From Thiotrichales bacterium (GTDB lineage Bacteria; Pseudomonadota; Gammaproteobacteria; Francisellales; CACEW01), in NCBI GenBank assembly GCA_947478525.1, contig CANJVU010000008.1, forward strand, positions 32,586 through 96,585: a stretch of DNA of 64,000 nt, in the 5' to 3' direction. Under the pieces are notes generated by a model. That model was not told the DNA's origin and searched no databases. It saw nothing but the letters and a program-made list of their open reading frames with translations. The position numbers were made by a program, and so were the translations under genes. How positions within the stretch are numbered: position 1 is the stretch's first letter; each line of letters begins with the position of its first letter. Positions 1 through 7,586 of this stretch are shown here, in pieces.

Positions 1-1
1 C

Positions 2-364
2 AATAAAATCGACGTGTTAAATCTACCCTCCAAACAAGAAAAACAGGGCAATGAAACCTATTTATATCTATCAGCCAAAGATGGCCAGGGCATGGATTTG
101 CTGCGCCAGCATCTGTTAGCTAGCATTGGCTTTGAAGTAACCCTGGAAGGGGGATTTATCGCCCGTCGCCGGCATTTAGATGCCATTCAACGCGCGCAGC
201 AATGTGTTGAGCAGGGGGCAATTCAATTGCAGCAACACCGTGCTGGTGAGTTACTGGCAGAAGATCTCCGCCAGGCACAGCAAGCACTATCTGAAATCAC
301 CGGAGAATTTACCCCAGATGATTTACTGGGTGAAATTTTTAGCCGGTTTTGTATTGGAAAATAG
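2..364 (+). CDS. mnmE: tRNA modification GTPase MnmE, 3' part
   Basis: The reading frame enters from outside the window. The first codons read NKID, the G4 guanine-specificity motif of the MnmE G domain, so only the end of that domain and the C-terminal helical domain are present (about 120 residues). The protein ends in FCIGK, the family's invariant C-terminus with its functional cysteine. MnmE works with MnmG to add a carboxymethylaminomethyl group to wobble uridine 34 of several tRNAs; mnmG lies at about 28 kb. The gene ends three bases before a convergent toxin gene. Identification is firm although most of the gene is missing. Confidence 0.95.
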   Translation, partial: NKIDVLNLPSKQEKQGNETYLYLSAKDGQGMDLLRQHLLASIGFEVTLEGGFIARRRHLDAIQRAQQCVEQGAIQLQQHRAGELLAEDLRQAQQALSEITGEFTPDDLLGEIFSRFCIGK

Positions 365-366
365 TG

Positions 367-780
367 CTAATGCTTGGAAGGCGTGATTAATTCAACCGTT
401 GGAAAATAAGCGTTGTAATGTGAGGGATCTCGCGTCATCAGCGGCATTTTGCTAATCGCCGCATGCGCGCCAATAAAGAAATCAGAAAGCGGTGATGTTT
501 TTTGTCCACCGCGTTTTTTATATTGACGAAAGGCTTTGCCGGCAAGAAAAGCGGCTTCATAAGGTAAATCAAGTTTTGTAAAATACCCTTGTGGCAGGGA
601 AGATTCTAATAGCTCAATGGAACTGAACCGACCCGAAATTTCGGCGTAAATGATGGGGTTGATGGCAACTAGATAATCTTGGGAAAGCTGTTCCAGGGAG
701 GTAGAAGACCATGTATACCAAACCGCATCGCGAGTGAAAACATCCAGCAACACATTGCTGTCAACCAACACCGTATTCAT
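367..780 (-). CDS. PIN-domain toxin, VapC family
   Basis: This 137-residue protein has the PIN ribonuclease pattern: an N-terminal LVDSNVLLDV strand with D7, then E47, D100 (in SDFFIGAHA) and D118 (in MTRD). These four acidic residues form the metal site of PIN nucleases. It sits directly downstream of an AbrB-fold antitoxin gene with a 2-base gap, the classic antitoxin-then-toxin order. Known VapC toxins cleave tRNA or rRNA when the antitoxin is degraded; the target here cannot be read from sequence. All four acidic positions are intact, so the toxin is probably active. Confidence 0.85.
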   Translation of the reverse strand: MNTVLVDSNVLLDVFTRDAVWYTWSSTSLEQLSQDYLVAINPIIYAEISGRFSSIELLESSLPQGYFTKLDLPYEAAFLAGKAFRQYKKRGGQKTSPLSDFFIGAHAAISKMPLMTRDPSHYNAYFPTVELITPSKH

Positions 781-782
781 GG

Positions 783-1010
783 TTAATCCCCTCGCATCAA
801 CGCCATAATTTCATCAGTGGTCATTTTAATATCGCCTTTGCCGCTCATCGCCGCAATCAATGCTTTTCCACGTTTGGAAGGTTGCTCTGTTTTAACAATA
901 TAAAGGCGATCTTTGTCCAAATTAAATTCTACTTCAGTATTTGGAAAAAGCCCGAGTTCTTCACGAAATGCTTGTGGGATGGTAACTTGACCTTTGGTAG
1001 AAATATGCAT
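783..1010 (-). CDS. AbrB/MazE-type antitoxin, VapB-like
   Basis: The 75-residue product starts with MHISTKGQVTIPQAFREELG, the swapped-hairpin DNA-binding fold of AbrB/SpoVT proteins used by many VapB and MazE antitoxins. The C-terminal 35 residues would wrap the toxin. A good ribosome-binding site (GAGGAGC) precedes the ATG. It is the first gene of a two-gene operon with the PIN toxin and probably represses its own promoter through the inverted repeat just upstream. Confidence 0.85.
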   Translation of the reverse strand: MHISTKGQVTIPQAFREELGLFPNTEVEFNLDKDRLYIVKTEQPSKRGKALIAAMSGKGDIKMTTDEIMALMRGD

Positions 1011-1023
1011 AATAAGCTCCTCT

Positions 1024-1071
1024 ATTCTTACACCTACCAGTAAGAGTAATACTAAAGTGCTTTTTTGTCAA
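1024..1071 (-). promoter_or_regulatory. Promoter and operator-like inverted repeat of the vapBC pair
   Basis: On the minus strand a perfect -35 box TTGACA (1066-1071) is followed after 17 bases by TACTCT (1043-1048), a weak -10. An imperfect inverted repeat, ATTCTTAC / GTAAGAGT (1024-1031 and 1040-1047), overlaps the -10 and the expected start of transcription. This layout fits autorepression by the antitoxin-toxin complex. Operator function is inferred from position only. Confidence 0.5.
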
Positions 1072-1161
1072 GGTGATATTGTGTGCACTTTAAGGTATTA
1101 GCTTTTGCTATTCTGCTGTATGGAGGATACAATTGCCGCCATTGTCACAATGGTATGATCG

Positions 1162-2349
1162 ATGAAGAAAGCAATGGTGATCGGGTTTATCAAAAGCCAA
1201 GCCTTCAGTGGATTGCTGCTGTTGGTCTGCAGCATTGTCGCGTTGGCATGGGTAAACTCATCTGCTGCGGCAAGCTATGTGGTGATTAATGAAATTGAAT
1301 TGGGATTTACTTTTTTAAACATTCACCTGCAAGAATCTTTGCAAGGCTGGGTTAATGATGGCTTGATGGCTATTTTCTTTTTGCTGGTGGGGCTTGAGAT
1401 CAAGCGTGAATTAGTGGTGGGCGAGTTGCGGGTGCTTAATAAAGCGTTGTTACCCGTATGCGCAGCAGTTGGTGGAATGGTGGTTCCGGCATTGTTTTAT
1501 CTGCTGATCAACTACCATCAACCACAACACCTGTCTGGTTGGGCAATTCCCAGCGCAACGGATATTGCTTTTGCTATAGGCGTATTGTCGTTAATGGGCA
1601 AACGAGTGCCCCGGCCATTATTAATTTTTTTGTCAGCATTGGCAATTATCGATGATTTGGGTGCGATTTTGATTATCGCTATTTTTTATGGGCAACACCT
1701 GGCATGGCTCAATCTGGCACTTAGCGGTTTATGTTTTGTGGCATTAATCTTGTTGAATGTGTTGCGTGTAAAACGCTTGTCTTGCTATTTGGTATTGGGT
1801 GCGGTGTTGTGGTATTTTATGCTGCAATCGGGCATTCATGCTACCATTGCCGGCGTGCTGTTAGCACTGGCCATCCCGGTTAGCGTAAAAGGGTCAGATT
1901 ATTCACCGTTGCAGCGCTTAGAGCATTGGCTGCACGTTCCCGTAACCTATATCATTATTCCGTTGTTTGTATTGCTTAATGCGGGGGTGACTTTTGAAGG
2001 CGCTGATTTTACCAAATCTTTATTGAGTTCTGTGACCGTTGGTGTAGTAGTAGGGTTGGTGTTGGGCAAATGCATCGGTATTTTTGGCGTCACTGCATTA
2101 ATGGTCAAATGCAATTGGGTTAAGCTCTCTCCGGGCATTCATTTGCGCCATTATTTCCCCGTAAGTTTAATCGCTGGGATTGGCTTTACCATGTCAATTT
2201 TTATTTCGGAACTTGCCTTCCCTAATCAACAAGCGTTATTGGTGCAAGCGAAGCTCGGAATTTTATGCGGCTCTTTTCTTGCGGCGATTTTGGGATATAC
2301 TAGCATGCAAATCATGATACTAAGGAAAAATAAAGATGTCCGCTATTGA
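1162..2349 (+). CDS. nhaA: Na+/H+ antiporter NhaA
   Basis: The 395-residue membrane protein matches NhaA along its length (Escherichia coli NhaA has 388). It carries the segment WAIPSATDIAFAIGVL with D134 and the AIIDDLG motif with D164-D165, the sodium/proton-binding aspartates. About twelve hydrophobic segments are visible. It exchanges cytoplasmic Na+ for periplasmic protons at alkaline pH. The start has no clear ribosome-binding site; the ATG at 1174 is an alternative. The last 14 bases overlap the next gene. Confidence 0.95.
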   Translation: MKKAMVIGFIKSQAFSGLLLLVCSIVALAWVNSSAAASYVVINEIELGFTFLNIHLQESLQGWVNDGLMAIFFLLVGLEIKRELVVGELRVLNKALLPVCAAVGGMVVPALFYLLINYHQPQHLSGWAIPSATDIAFAIGVLSLMGKRVPRPLLIFLSALAIIDDLGAILIIAIFYGQHLAWLNLALSGLCFVALILLNVLRVKRLSCYLVLGAVLWYFMLQSGIHATIAGVLLALAIPVSVKGSDYSPLQRLEHWLHVPVTYIIIPLFVLLNAGVTFEGADFTKSLLSSVTVGVVVGLVLGKCIGIFGVTALMVKCNWVKLSPGIHLRHYFPVSLIAGIGFTMSIFISELAFPNQQALLVQAKLGILCGSFLAAILGYTSMQIMILRKNKDVRY

Positions 2350-2614
2350 TGACTTAACCGTTGCTTATTCTGAAAACGGCGTAGAAACCGTAAAAGAACT
2401 GGATAAAAAGGTATTGACCAAGGGTGCTTGGACCACGATTATGTTCAAATACCAGGATTGGAATGCCACCACGCAAGTGTATGGTCCAGAAAAATTTACC
2501 ATCCGTCGTTATCAAAAAAAAGCGGATAAGTACATGCTGAAATCAAAATTCACTATTTCCAGCATTGATCAAGCGCAAAAAATCATTGAAGTATTGAAGG
2601 AATGGGGGGCTTAA
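2336..2614 (+). CDS. Small conserved protein of unknown function
   Basis: This 92-residue soluble protein is rich in charged and aromatic residues, with a central block GAWTTIMFKYQDWN and a basic stretch RRYQKKADKY. There are no cysteines, no signal peptide and no membrane segment. I recognise it only as the type of small conserved protein found in assorted proteobacteria. A strong ribosome-binding site (AAGGA) lies before the ATG, inside the end of nhaA, so it is probably translated with nhaA. It may be co-transcribed with nhaA and the following channel gene. Function is unknown. Confidence 0.75.
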   Translation: MSAIDDLTVAYSENGVETVKELDKKVLTKGAWTTIMFKYQDWNATTQVYGPEKFTIRRYQKKADKYMLKSKFTISSIDQAQKIIEVLKEWGA

Positions 2615-2618
2615 TCCT

Positions 2619-3344
2619 ATGTGGCATCCATTGATTGGCGAATTTTTAGGGACGTTAACGCTAATTGTATTTGGCGGTGGCAATGTAGCAAGCGTATTGT
2701 TGAAGCATTCCAAAGCCGAACACGCAGGCTGGCTGGCCATTTGTACGGCGTGGTTTATTGCGGTGATGTTGGGGGTATTTGTAGCGCAATCCGCTGGTTC
2801 ACCCAACGCAGATTTGAATCCTGCGGTAAGCTTGGCTAAGTATTGGTTGGGTATGTATACCTTCGAATATTGGGTTGTGGTATCACTGGTACAAATTGCC
2901 GGTGGTTGTGTGGGTGGTGTTATTGTTTGGTTGGCGTATTTACAACATTGGAAACCAACAGAATCAGCGGCATCAAAGTTGGCAGTGTTTTCAACAATTC
3001 CGGCGATTCGCCATTACCCCAGCAACGTACTGACCGAAGTGATCGGTGCGTTTTTTCTGGTGTTTGGCGTAGGTGCGATTTTTGGTCATGCCACCGATGG
3101 CCATCTGGCCATTGGAATGGGGCCTTATTTGGTCGGCGTATTGGTATGGGGCTTGGGGTTGTCGTTGGGAGGCCCCACCGGTTATGCCATTAACCCGGCG
3201 CGCGATTTAGGTCCGCGTATTGCGCATGCGATTTTGCCTATTGCAGGTAAAGGCTCTTCGGACTGGGCATATGCGTGGGTGCCTATTATAGGGCCATTGC
3301 TTGGCGCATCTTTAGGCGCAGCGGCGTGGAAACTGTTTTTTTAA
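2619..3344 (+). CDS. Aquaglyceroporin, GlpF-like MIP channel
   Basis: The 241-residue channel has both MIP signature boxes: NPAV at residues 67-70 and NPARD at 192-196. The aspartate after the second NPAR is typical of glycerol facilitators rather than water-only channels. The tail DWAYAWVPIIGP also matches GlpF. Six membrane helices and two half-helices are expected. It would let glycerol and similar small solutes enter. No glpK or glpD lies nearby. It begins four bases after the preceding small gene, behind a GGGGGG ribosome-binding site. Confidence 0.9.
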   Translation: MWHPLIGEFLGTLTLIVFGGGNVASVLLKHSKAEHAGWLAICTAWFIAVMLGVFVAQSAGSPNADLNPAVSLAKYWLGMYTFEYWVVVSLVQIAGGCVGGVIVWLAYLQHWKPTESAASKLAVFSTIPAIRHYPSNVLTEVIGAFFLVFGVGAIFGHATDGHLAIGMGPYLVGVLVWGLGLSLGGPTGYAINPARDLGPRIAHAILPIAGKGSSDWAYAWVPIIGPLLGASLGAAAWKLFF

Positions 3345-3370
3345 ATGAGTATTAAAAGAGAGAGGGTGAT

Positions 3371-4282
3371 ATGGATCTTTATCAGTTAAATTTAAATTTG
3401 TTGGTGGCATTAGATGCCGTATTGGCACATGATAGCGTTTCGTTGGCGGCTAAACAGTTAGGGTTAACCCAGTCAGCGATGAGTAATAATCTTAATCAAT
3501 TGCGTCGAGTGTTCAATGACCCTCTAATGGTGCGTGATGGGCAAAGAATGAAGCCCACGGCGTTGGCAAAGCAGTTAAGACCGTCATTGCGCAATGTTTT
3601 ACAAGATGTAGAAAATCTCGTGCAATCCACGCAGAACTTTTATCCAGCGATATCCACGCGAACTTTTACCGTTGGCATGAATGATCAATTCGTCGGAGAA
3701 TTATTCCCTCGATTATCAGTTTACTTAGAAACCTATGCGCCAAAGGTCAGGATCAATTTTGTTTCAGGAATTTATTTTGGTTCAGAAACACCCTTTAACG
3801 CGGGAGATTATGAAATTGCACTGGGTCGAACCTCTGCACTTGAACCGCGTGTAAAACAGCAATTGGTGCTCTCTTTTTATCCGGGTTGTATCATGAGTCT
3901 TCATCACCCATTAGCAAAGAAGAAAAACATTACGTTGACAGAGTTTTTGCAGTATGACCACATTGGATTTGTCTCAAAAAATTTCCTTCCTCCTTTGTTT
4001 GTAGAGGATATTTTGGCAAAATTGGGCGTTTCGCGCAGAATACGTTATGGTATGTATTCTATGCGCTCGATGCTTCACATTATTGCAAGTTCGGATAGTT
4101 TATTGTCTATTGCTCCTGATAATAAGCTTTCAGAAGTTGATAAGCGTTCACTGGTCGTTAAGCCCTTGCCGTTTGAAGTGGAAAAGGCTAATTTTTATAT
4201 TTTTTGGCATGAGCGGCAAGAGCAAGACCTTGGCCATAAATGGCTGCGTGAATTGTTGATTAATCTTATGCAGAGTAAATAA
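3371..4282 (+). CDS. LysR-family transcriptional regulator
   Basis: The 303-residue protein has an N-terminal winged helix-turn-helix (about residues 8-65, including LAAKQLGLTQSAMSNNLNQL) followed by a two-lobed periplasmic-binding-like effector domain. The helix-turn-helix resembles the NodD/LeuO branch. A ribosome-binding site AGAGGG precedes the ATG. It lies downstream of the aquaglyceroporin in the same direction and ends against ftsW, so its target is not obvious from position. The ligand is unknown. Confidence 0.9.
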   Translation: MDLYQLNLNLLVALDAVLAHDSVSLAAKQLGLTQSAMSNNLNQLRRVFNDPLMVRDGQRMKPTALAKQLRPSLRNVLQDVENLVQSTQNFYPAISTRTFTVGMNDQFVGELFPRLSVYLETYAPKVRINFVSGIYFGSETPFNAGDYEIALGRTSALEPRVKQQLVLSFYPGCIMSLHHPLAKKKNITLTEFLQYDHIGFVSKNFLPPLFVEDILAKLGVSRRIRYGMYSMRSMLHIIASSDSLLSIAPDNKLSEVDKRSLVVKPLPFEVEKANFYIFWHERQEQDLGHKWLRELLINLMQSK

Positions 4283-4283
4283 T

Positions 4284-5423
4284 TTATGCGAGCAGAGCCC
4301 CTACCCGTGACTCCGCGTATTGTTTTTTGTTTTGATAATCAATACGTAACAGCAGTCCGATGACGATAAAGTCGACCATCAAGCTACTACCGCCGTAGCT
4401 GATGAATGGTAGGGTTAGCCCTTTGGTTGGTAGTAGACCGATGTTAACGCCCATATTCACTACTACCTGCATGCATAGCCAGAAGCTTAACCCGTAGGCC
4501 AGATAAGCGTCAAATAGTTGCTCAAGGCTATGCGCGGCTTTGCCAATCATCAATCCTCGCCAGATTAATACACCAAACAAGCTCAGTAAAATCAATACCC
4601 CGATTAATCCCAGTTCTTCGGCAATAATTGCCAGGATAAAATCGGTATGTGCTTCTGGCAAGTAAAACAGTTTTTGCAAGCTGTTACCCAGCCCTAACCC
4701 TAAAAAACCACCGCGACCAAAAGCAATAAGCGATTGCGTTAATTGATAGCCAGATCCATATTGATTGACCCAAGGGTGTAGAAAGCCAGTGAGTCGCGCC
4801 ATGCGATAGGGGGACAGTATCACCAGGCAACATACCGCAAACACGGCGAGAGCGATTAAAATCAGGAACCAGCGCATTCTTACGCCCGCCATAAACATCA
4901 TGCCCAGCGCGGCGGTAAACATGACAACGGTGGCGCCAAAGTCTGGTTCCATTAGGAGCAAAAGACCCATAAAGCATAACATCCCCAAGGGTTTGATCAT
5001 GCCGACAAACGTTTCTCGACAAATTGTGCCATGGTTGGTGAGGTATTGCGCCATATACAACACCCCACAAAGCTTTACCACCTCAGAGACTTGAATGGCA
5101 ATGGGACCAAACTTCATCCAGCGGCGGCTGCCATTGACAACATGTCCGATTCCCGGAATGAGTACTAGAATCAATAAGATGATGCCAATCACCAGCCACG
5201 TCGGGCCAATGTCTTTCCATTTTTTGGTGGGAATAAACAACACCCACGTCGCGAGAATAATGCTGAACACGCCAAAAATGGCCTGTTTGCTGAAAAAATA
5301 ATACCAGACATTGGCCTGCTTTTCTGAGAGGGCAATCGATGCAGAAGCTACCATCACCATGCCAAATAAAAACAGTGCGGTCACGGTCAGCAGTAAATAT
5401 TTATCGAGGGTAAGTTTTGACAT
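4284..5423 (-). CDS. ftsW: Peptidoglycan glycosyltransferase FtsW
   Basis: The 379-residue protein has about ten hydrophobic segments and SEDS-family landmarks: VNGSRRWMKFG, the loop LPEAHTDFILAIIAEELG and the C-terminal FISYGGSSL. The first two fit FtsW better than RodA. SEDS proteins polymerise glycan strands from lipid II, and FtsW does so at the division septum with FtsI. The gene stands alone here, about 13 kb from ftsQAZ, although in many gammaproteobacteria it sits within one division and cell-wall cluster. RodA remains a less likely reading. Confidence 0.88.
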   Translation of the reverse strand: MSKLTLDKYLLLTVTALFLFGMVMVASASIALSEKQANVWYYFFSKQAIFGVFSIILATWVLFIPTKKWKDIGPTWLVIGIILLILVLIPGIGHVVNGSRRWMKFGPIAIQVSEVVKLCGVLYMAQYLTNHGTICRETFVGMIKPLGMLCFMGLLLLMEPDFGATVVMFTAALGMMFMAGVRMRWFLILIALAVFAVCCLVILSPYRMARLTGFLHPWVNQYGSGYQLTQSLIAFGRGGFLGLGLGNSLQKLFYLPEAHTDFILAIIAEELGLIGVLILLSLFGVLIWRGLMIGKAAHSLEQLFDAYLAYGLSFWLCMQVVVNMGVNIGLLPTKGLTLPFISYGGSSLMVDFIVIGLLLRIDYQNKKQYAESRVGALLA

Positions 5424-5448
5424 GGTTTAACCAATAAGGGGATGAGCG

Positions 5449-5477
5449 TTGAGATTATAGCAGCTTGTAGATATACT
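5449..5477 (+). promoter_or_regulatory. Sigma-70 promoter of tyrA
   Basis: TTGAGA (5449-5454) and TATACT (5472-5477) are separated by 17 bases, each one mismatch from consensus. They lie about 25 bases before the tyrA ATG. This would drive tyrA, the inserted ATPase gene and the overlapping MFS gene. Confidence 0.6.
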
Positions 5478-5501
5478 TAAAATAAGCAACAGCGAGTCTT
5501 T

Positions 5502-6332
5502 ATGCAACAAGCACATTATATCATTATCATCGGCGGCCATGGTCAAATGGGCCAACTGTTTACACGCCTATTAATCCAATGTGGACATCGCGTCACACCT
5601 TTTGGTGAAAGCGACTGGTCCAACGCGCAAGATATTTTGCCAGAGGCGGATTTGGTCATCGTTTGTGTGCCGATTGCTGTGACTGAAAAAATCATCCAAC
5701 AGGCCGCGCACTATTTGAAACCAACCGCAGTACTGGCGGATTTGACCAGCACTAAAGTAACGCCGATGGCAGCCATGTTATCGGCGCATTCAGGTCCTGT
5801 TTTGGGGTTACATCCGATGTTTGGCCCCACCATTGATAAGCCCGATAACAATCTGATGATCTATTGTGAGGGTCGCCAGTCAGAGCATTATCAATGGCTG
5901 TTGCAAGACTTGCGTGAATTACGTTTTACGGTACAGGGCATGAGCGCCGAGCAACACGATCGCGCGATGGATTTGATTCAAGGTCTACAGCATTTTATTA
6001 CTTATTGCACCGGCGTGTTCTTAAAAAATCAGGGCGTGGCGATCCAAGAATTATTGCAAATCGGTAGTCCTTTGTATCAACTGCAGCTCAATATGCTCGG
6101 GCGGATTTTTTATCAAGATGCGGCGTTGTATGCCGATATTATTGCCTCTGATCCTAAAAGGCTGGCGTTATTACAACAATTTGTCACCAGCAGTGCGCAG
6201 CTGTTAACGCAGGTGCAACAGGGTAAGAAATGTGAATTTATTGATCAATTTCAATCAGTTACGCAGTGGATGGGCGGTTTTGCCAAACAGGCACAAGATA
6301 AAACCGATGGGCTCTTTAATCAACAGTCTTGA
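5502..6332 (+). CDS. tyrA: Prephenate dehydrogenase TyrA, single domain
   Basis: This 276-residue protein aligns with the dehydrogenase half of enterobacterial TyrA: the NAD-binding loop IIGGHGQMGQLF near the N-terminus, the LGLHPMFGP motif with the catalytic histidine, and AEQHDRAMDLIQGLQHF. The chorismate mutase domain fused to the enterobacterial enzyme is absent. It oxidatively decarboxylates prephenate to 4-hydroxyphenylpyruvate for tyrosine synthesis. Its last codons (DKTDGLFNQ) are repeated at the end of the next gene, which suggests that the ATPase gene was inserted at its 3' end. Confidence 0.92.
   Translation: MQQAHYIIIIGGHGQMGQLFTRLLIQCGHRVTPFGESDWSNAQDILPEADLVIVCVPIAVTEKIIQQAAHYLKPTAVLADLTSTKVTPMAAMLSAHSGPVLGLHPMFGPTIDKPDNNLMIYCEGRQSEHYQWLLQDLRELRFTVQGMSAEQHDRAMDLIQGLQHFITYCTGVFLKNQGVAIQELLQIGSPLYQLQLNMLGRIFYQDAALYADIIASDPKRLALLQQFVTSSAQLLTQVQQGKKCEFIDQFQSVTQWMGGFAKQAQDKTDGLFNQQS
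6295..6323 (+). repeat. Upstream copy of the duplicated tyrA 3' end
   Basis: These 29 bases at the end of tyrA recur at 7555-7583 with three mismatches. All three are silent third-position changes in the shared reading frame (GGG/GGA, CTC/CTG, AAT/AAC). The two copies flank the ATPase gene. Confidence 0.85.
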
Positions 6333-6347
6333 CATTTCAGCATAGCT

Positions 6348-6394
6348 AACTCTAAAATGTCCGTATATTTAGAATAATAAACTCCAAAGTGTCC
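6348..6394 (+). repeat. Pair of 15-bp direct repeats before the ATPase gene
   Basis: AACTCTAAAATGTCC (6348-6362) recurs as AACTCCAAAGTGTCC (6380-6394) with two mismatches. A related inverted arm, GACATTT, lies at about 6331-6337 and pairs with AAATGTC inside the first copy. The repeats are confined to the 69-base gap between tyrA and the ATPase gene. They may belong to the inserted segment or control it; neither is shown. Confidence 0.5.
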
Positions 6395-6401
6395 CAAAAA
6401 T

Positions 6402-7586
6402 ATGTTTAACAGAATCCTAAAAAAACCATTGATGGCGCGTAAAAGCTTTTTTTTATTCGGCCCACGTGGTACCGGTAAAACCAGTTGGTTGAAACAGGCG
6501 GTGCCTGATGCCTTGTATTTTGATTTATTAGAGGCAAAGTGGCGTATCTTATTTCTAGCCAATCCACAGCGCCTTGCTGAGTATATTGCGCCTGATTTTA
6601 AAGGATGGATTGTTATTGATGAAATTCAAAAAGTACCTGATTTACTTAATGAAGTGCACCGCCTGATTGAAAGCCAGGGTTATTGTTTTATCTTATCGGG
6701 TTCGAGTGTGCGTAAATTATATCAAAAAGGGGTTAATTTACTGGCAGGACGCGCGCTTACTTATTATTTTCACCCGTTATTGGCGCAGGAGTTGGGGGCT
6801 GCCTTTAATTTAGGTCATTATCTACAGTTTGGTGGATTGCCATCCGTATATCTTGAGCAAGATCCGCAACATTATTTAACGAGTTATGTGGCTACCTATT
6901 TGCATGAAGAGGTGGCGCAGGAAGGCTTAACGCGTCAGCTGTCTGCTTTTGCCAGATTTTTAGAAAGTGCCAGTTTTTCACAGGGGTCTGTGTTGAATAT
7001 GTCTGCCGTTGCTCGAGAGTGTGGGGTTAACCAAAAAACGGTGTCTGGGTATTTTGATATTCTGACAGAATTACTGATGGGATACCAACTGATGCCCTTT
7101 ACCCGTCGTGCTAAGCGGCGGGTGACACTACATGCGAAATTTTACTTTTTTGATGTTGGTGTTTATCGATCTTTACGTCCGCAGGGGCCAATGGATTCAA
7201 CAGAAGAAATTGAAGGTATGGCGTTGGAAACCCTATTTTTACAACACTTACGGGCAATGAATGATTATTTTCAATTGCAGTACAGTCTTTATTATTGGCG
7301 AACCCATCATGGATTAGAAGTTGATTTTATTTTGTATGGCTCTGCTGGATTTTTGGCATTTGAAATTAAGCGTAAAACTAAGCTGGCTTCCAACGATTTT
7401 CAAGGGTTGAAAGCATTTTTGGAGGATTATCCGGAGGCTACTGCATATTTAATTTATGGCGGCCAGGAAAAACAATATCATGGACAGGTGAAGGTGTTAC
7501 CGATGGAAGACGCTTTGATGATGCTTCCCACGCTGTTGGCTAATAAAGTACTAAAAGATAAAACCGATGGACTGTTTAACCAATGA
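6402..7586 (+). CDS. AAA-type ATPase with DUF4143 domain
   Basis: The 394-residue protein has Walker A GPRGTGKT (residues 20-27), Walker B WIVIDEIQK (D73, E74) and a sensor-like LSGSS, followed by the LAGRA element and a C-terminal DUF4143-type domain with a nuclease-like core (LEVDFILYG...FEIKRK). Such ATPases are widespread, patchily distributed and of unclear role; some have been discussed in defence or toxin contexts. The last ten codons come from a duplicated tyrA end, and its stop codon overlaps the ATG of the next gene. No ribosome-binding site is evident before the ATG. It looks like an inserted gene. Confidence 0.88.
   Translation: MFNRILKKPLMARKSFFLFGPRGTGKTSWLKQAVPDALYFDLLEAKWRILFLANPQRLAEYIAPDFKGWIVIDEIQKVPDLLNEVHRLIESQGYCFILSGSSVRKLYQKGVNLLAGRALTYYFHPLLAQELGAAFNLGHYLQFGGLPSVYLEQDPQHYLTSYVATYLHEEVAQEGLTRQLSAFARFLESASFSQGSVLNMSAVARECGVNQKTVSGYFDILTELLMGYQLMPFTRRAKRRVTLHAKFYFFDVGVYRSLRPQGPMDSTEEIEGMALETLFLQHLRAMNDYFQLQYSLYYWRTHHGLEVDFILYGSAGFLAFEIKRKTKLASNDFQGLKAFLEDYPEATAYLIYGGQEKQYHGQVKVLPMEDALMMLPTLLANKVLKDKTDGLFNQ
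7555..7583 (+). repeat. Downstream copy of the duplicated tyrA 3' end
   Basis: This matches 6295-6323 in 26 of 29 positions and supplies the ATPase gene's last in-frame codons. It retains the ATGA overlap with the MFS gene that tyrA presumably had before the insertion. Confidence 0.85.

Noticed and set aside
1083..1289. Open frame of 68 codons upstream of and overlapping nhaA
   Set aside because: It lies mostly inside nhaA in another frame, has no ribosome-binding site, and its product has no recognisable feature.
6402..7586. ATPase gene considered as the core of a new defence system
   Set aside because: No partner effector or second defence gene lies beside it; its neighbours are tyrA and an exporter. 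A stand-alone DUF4143 ATPase is common and of unknown function.
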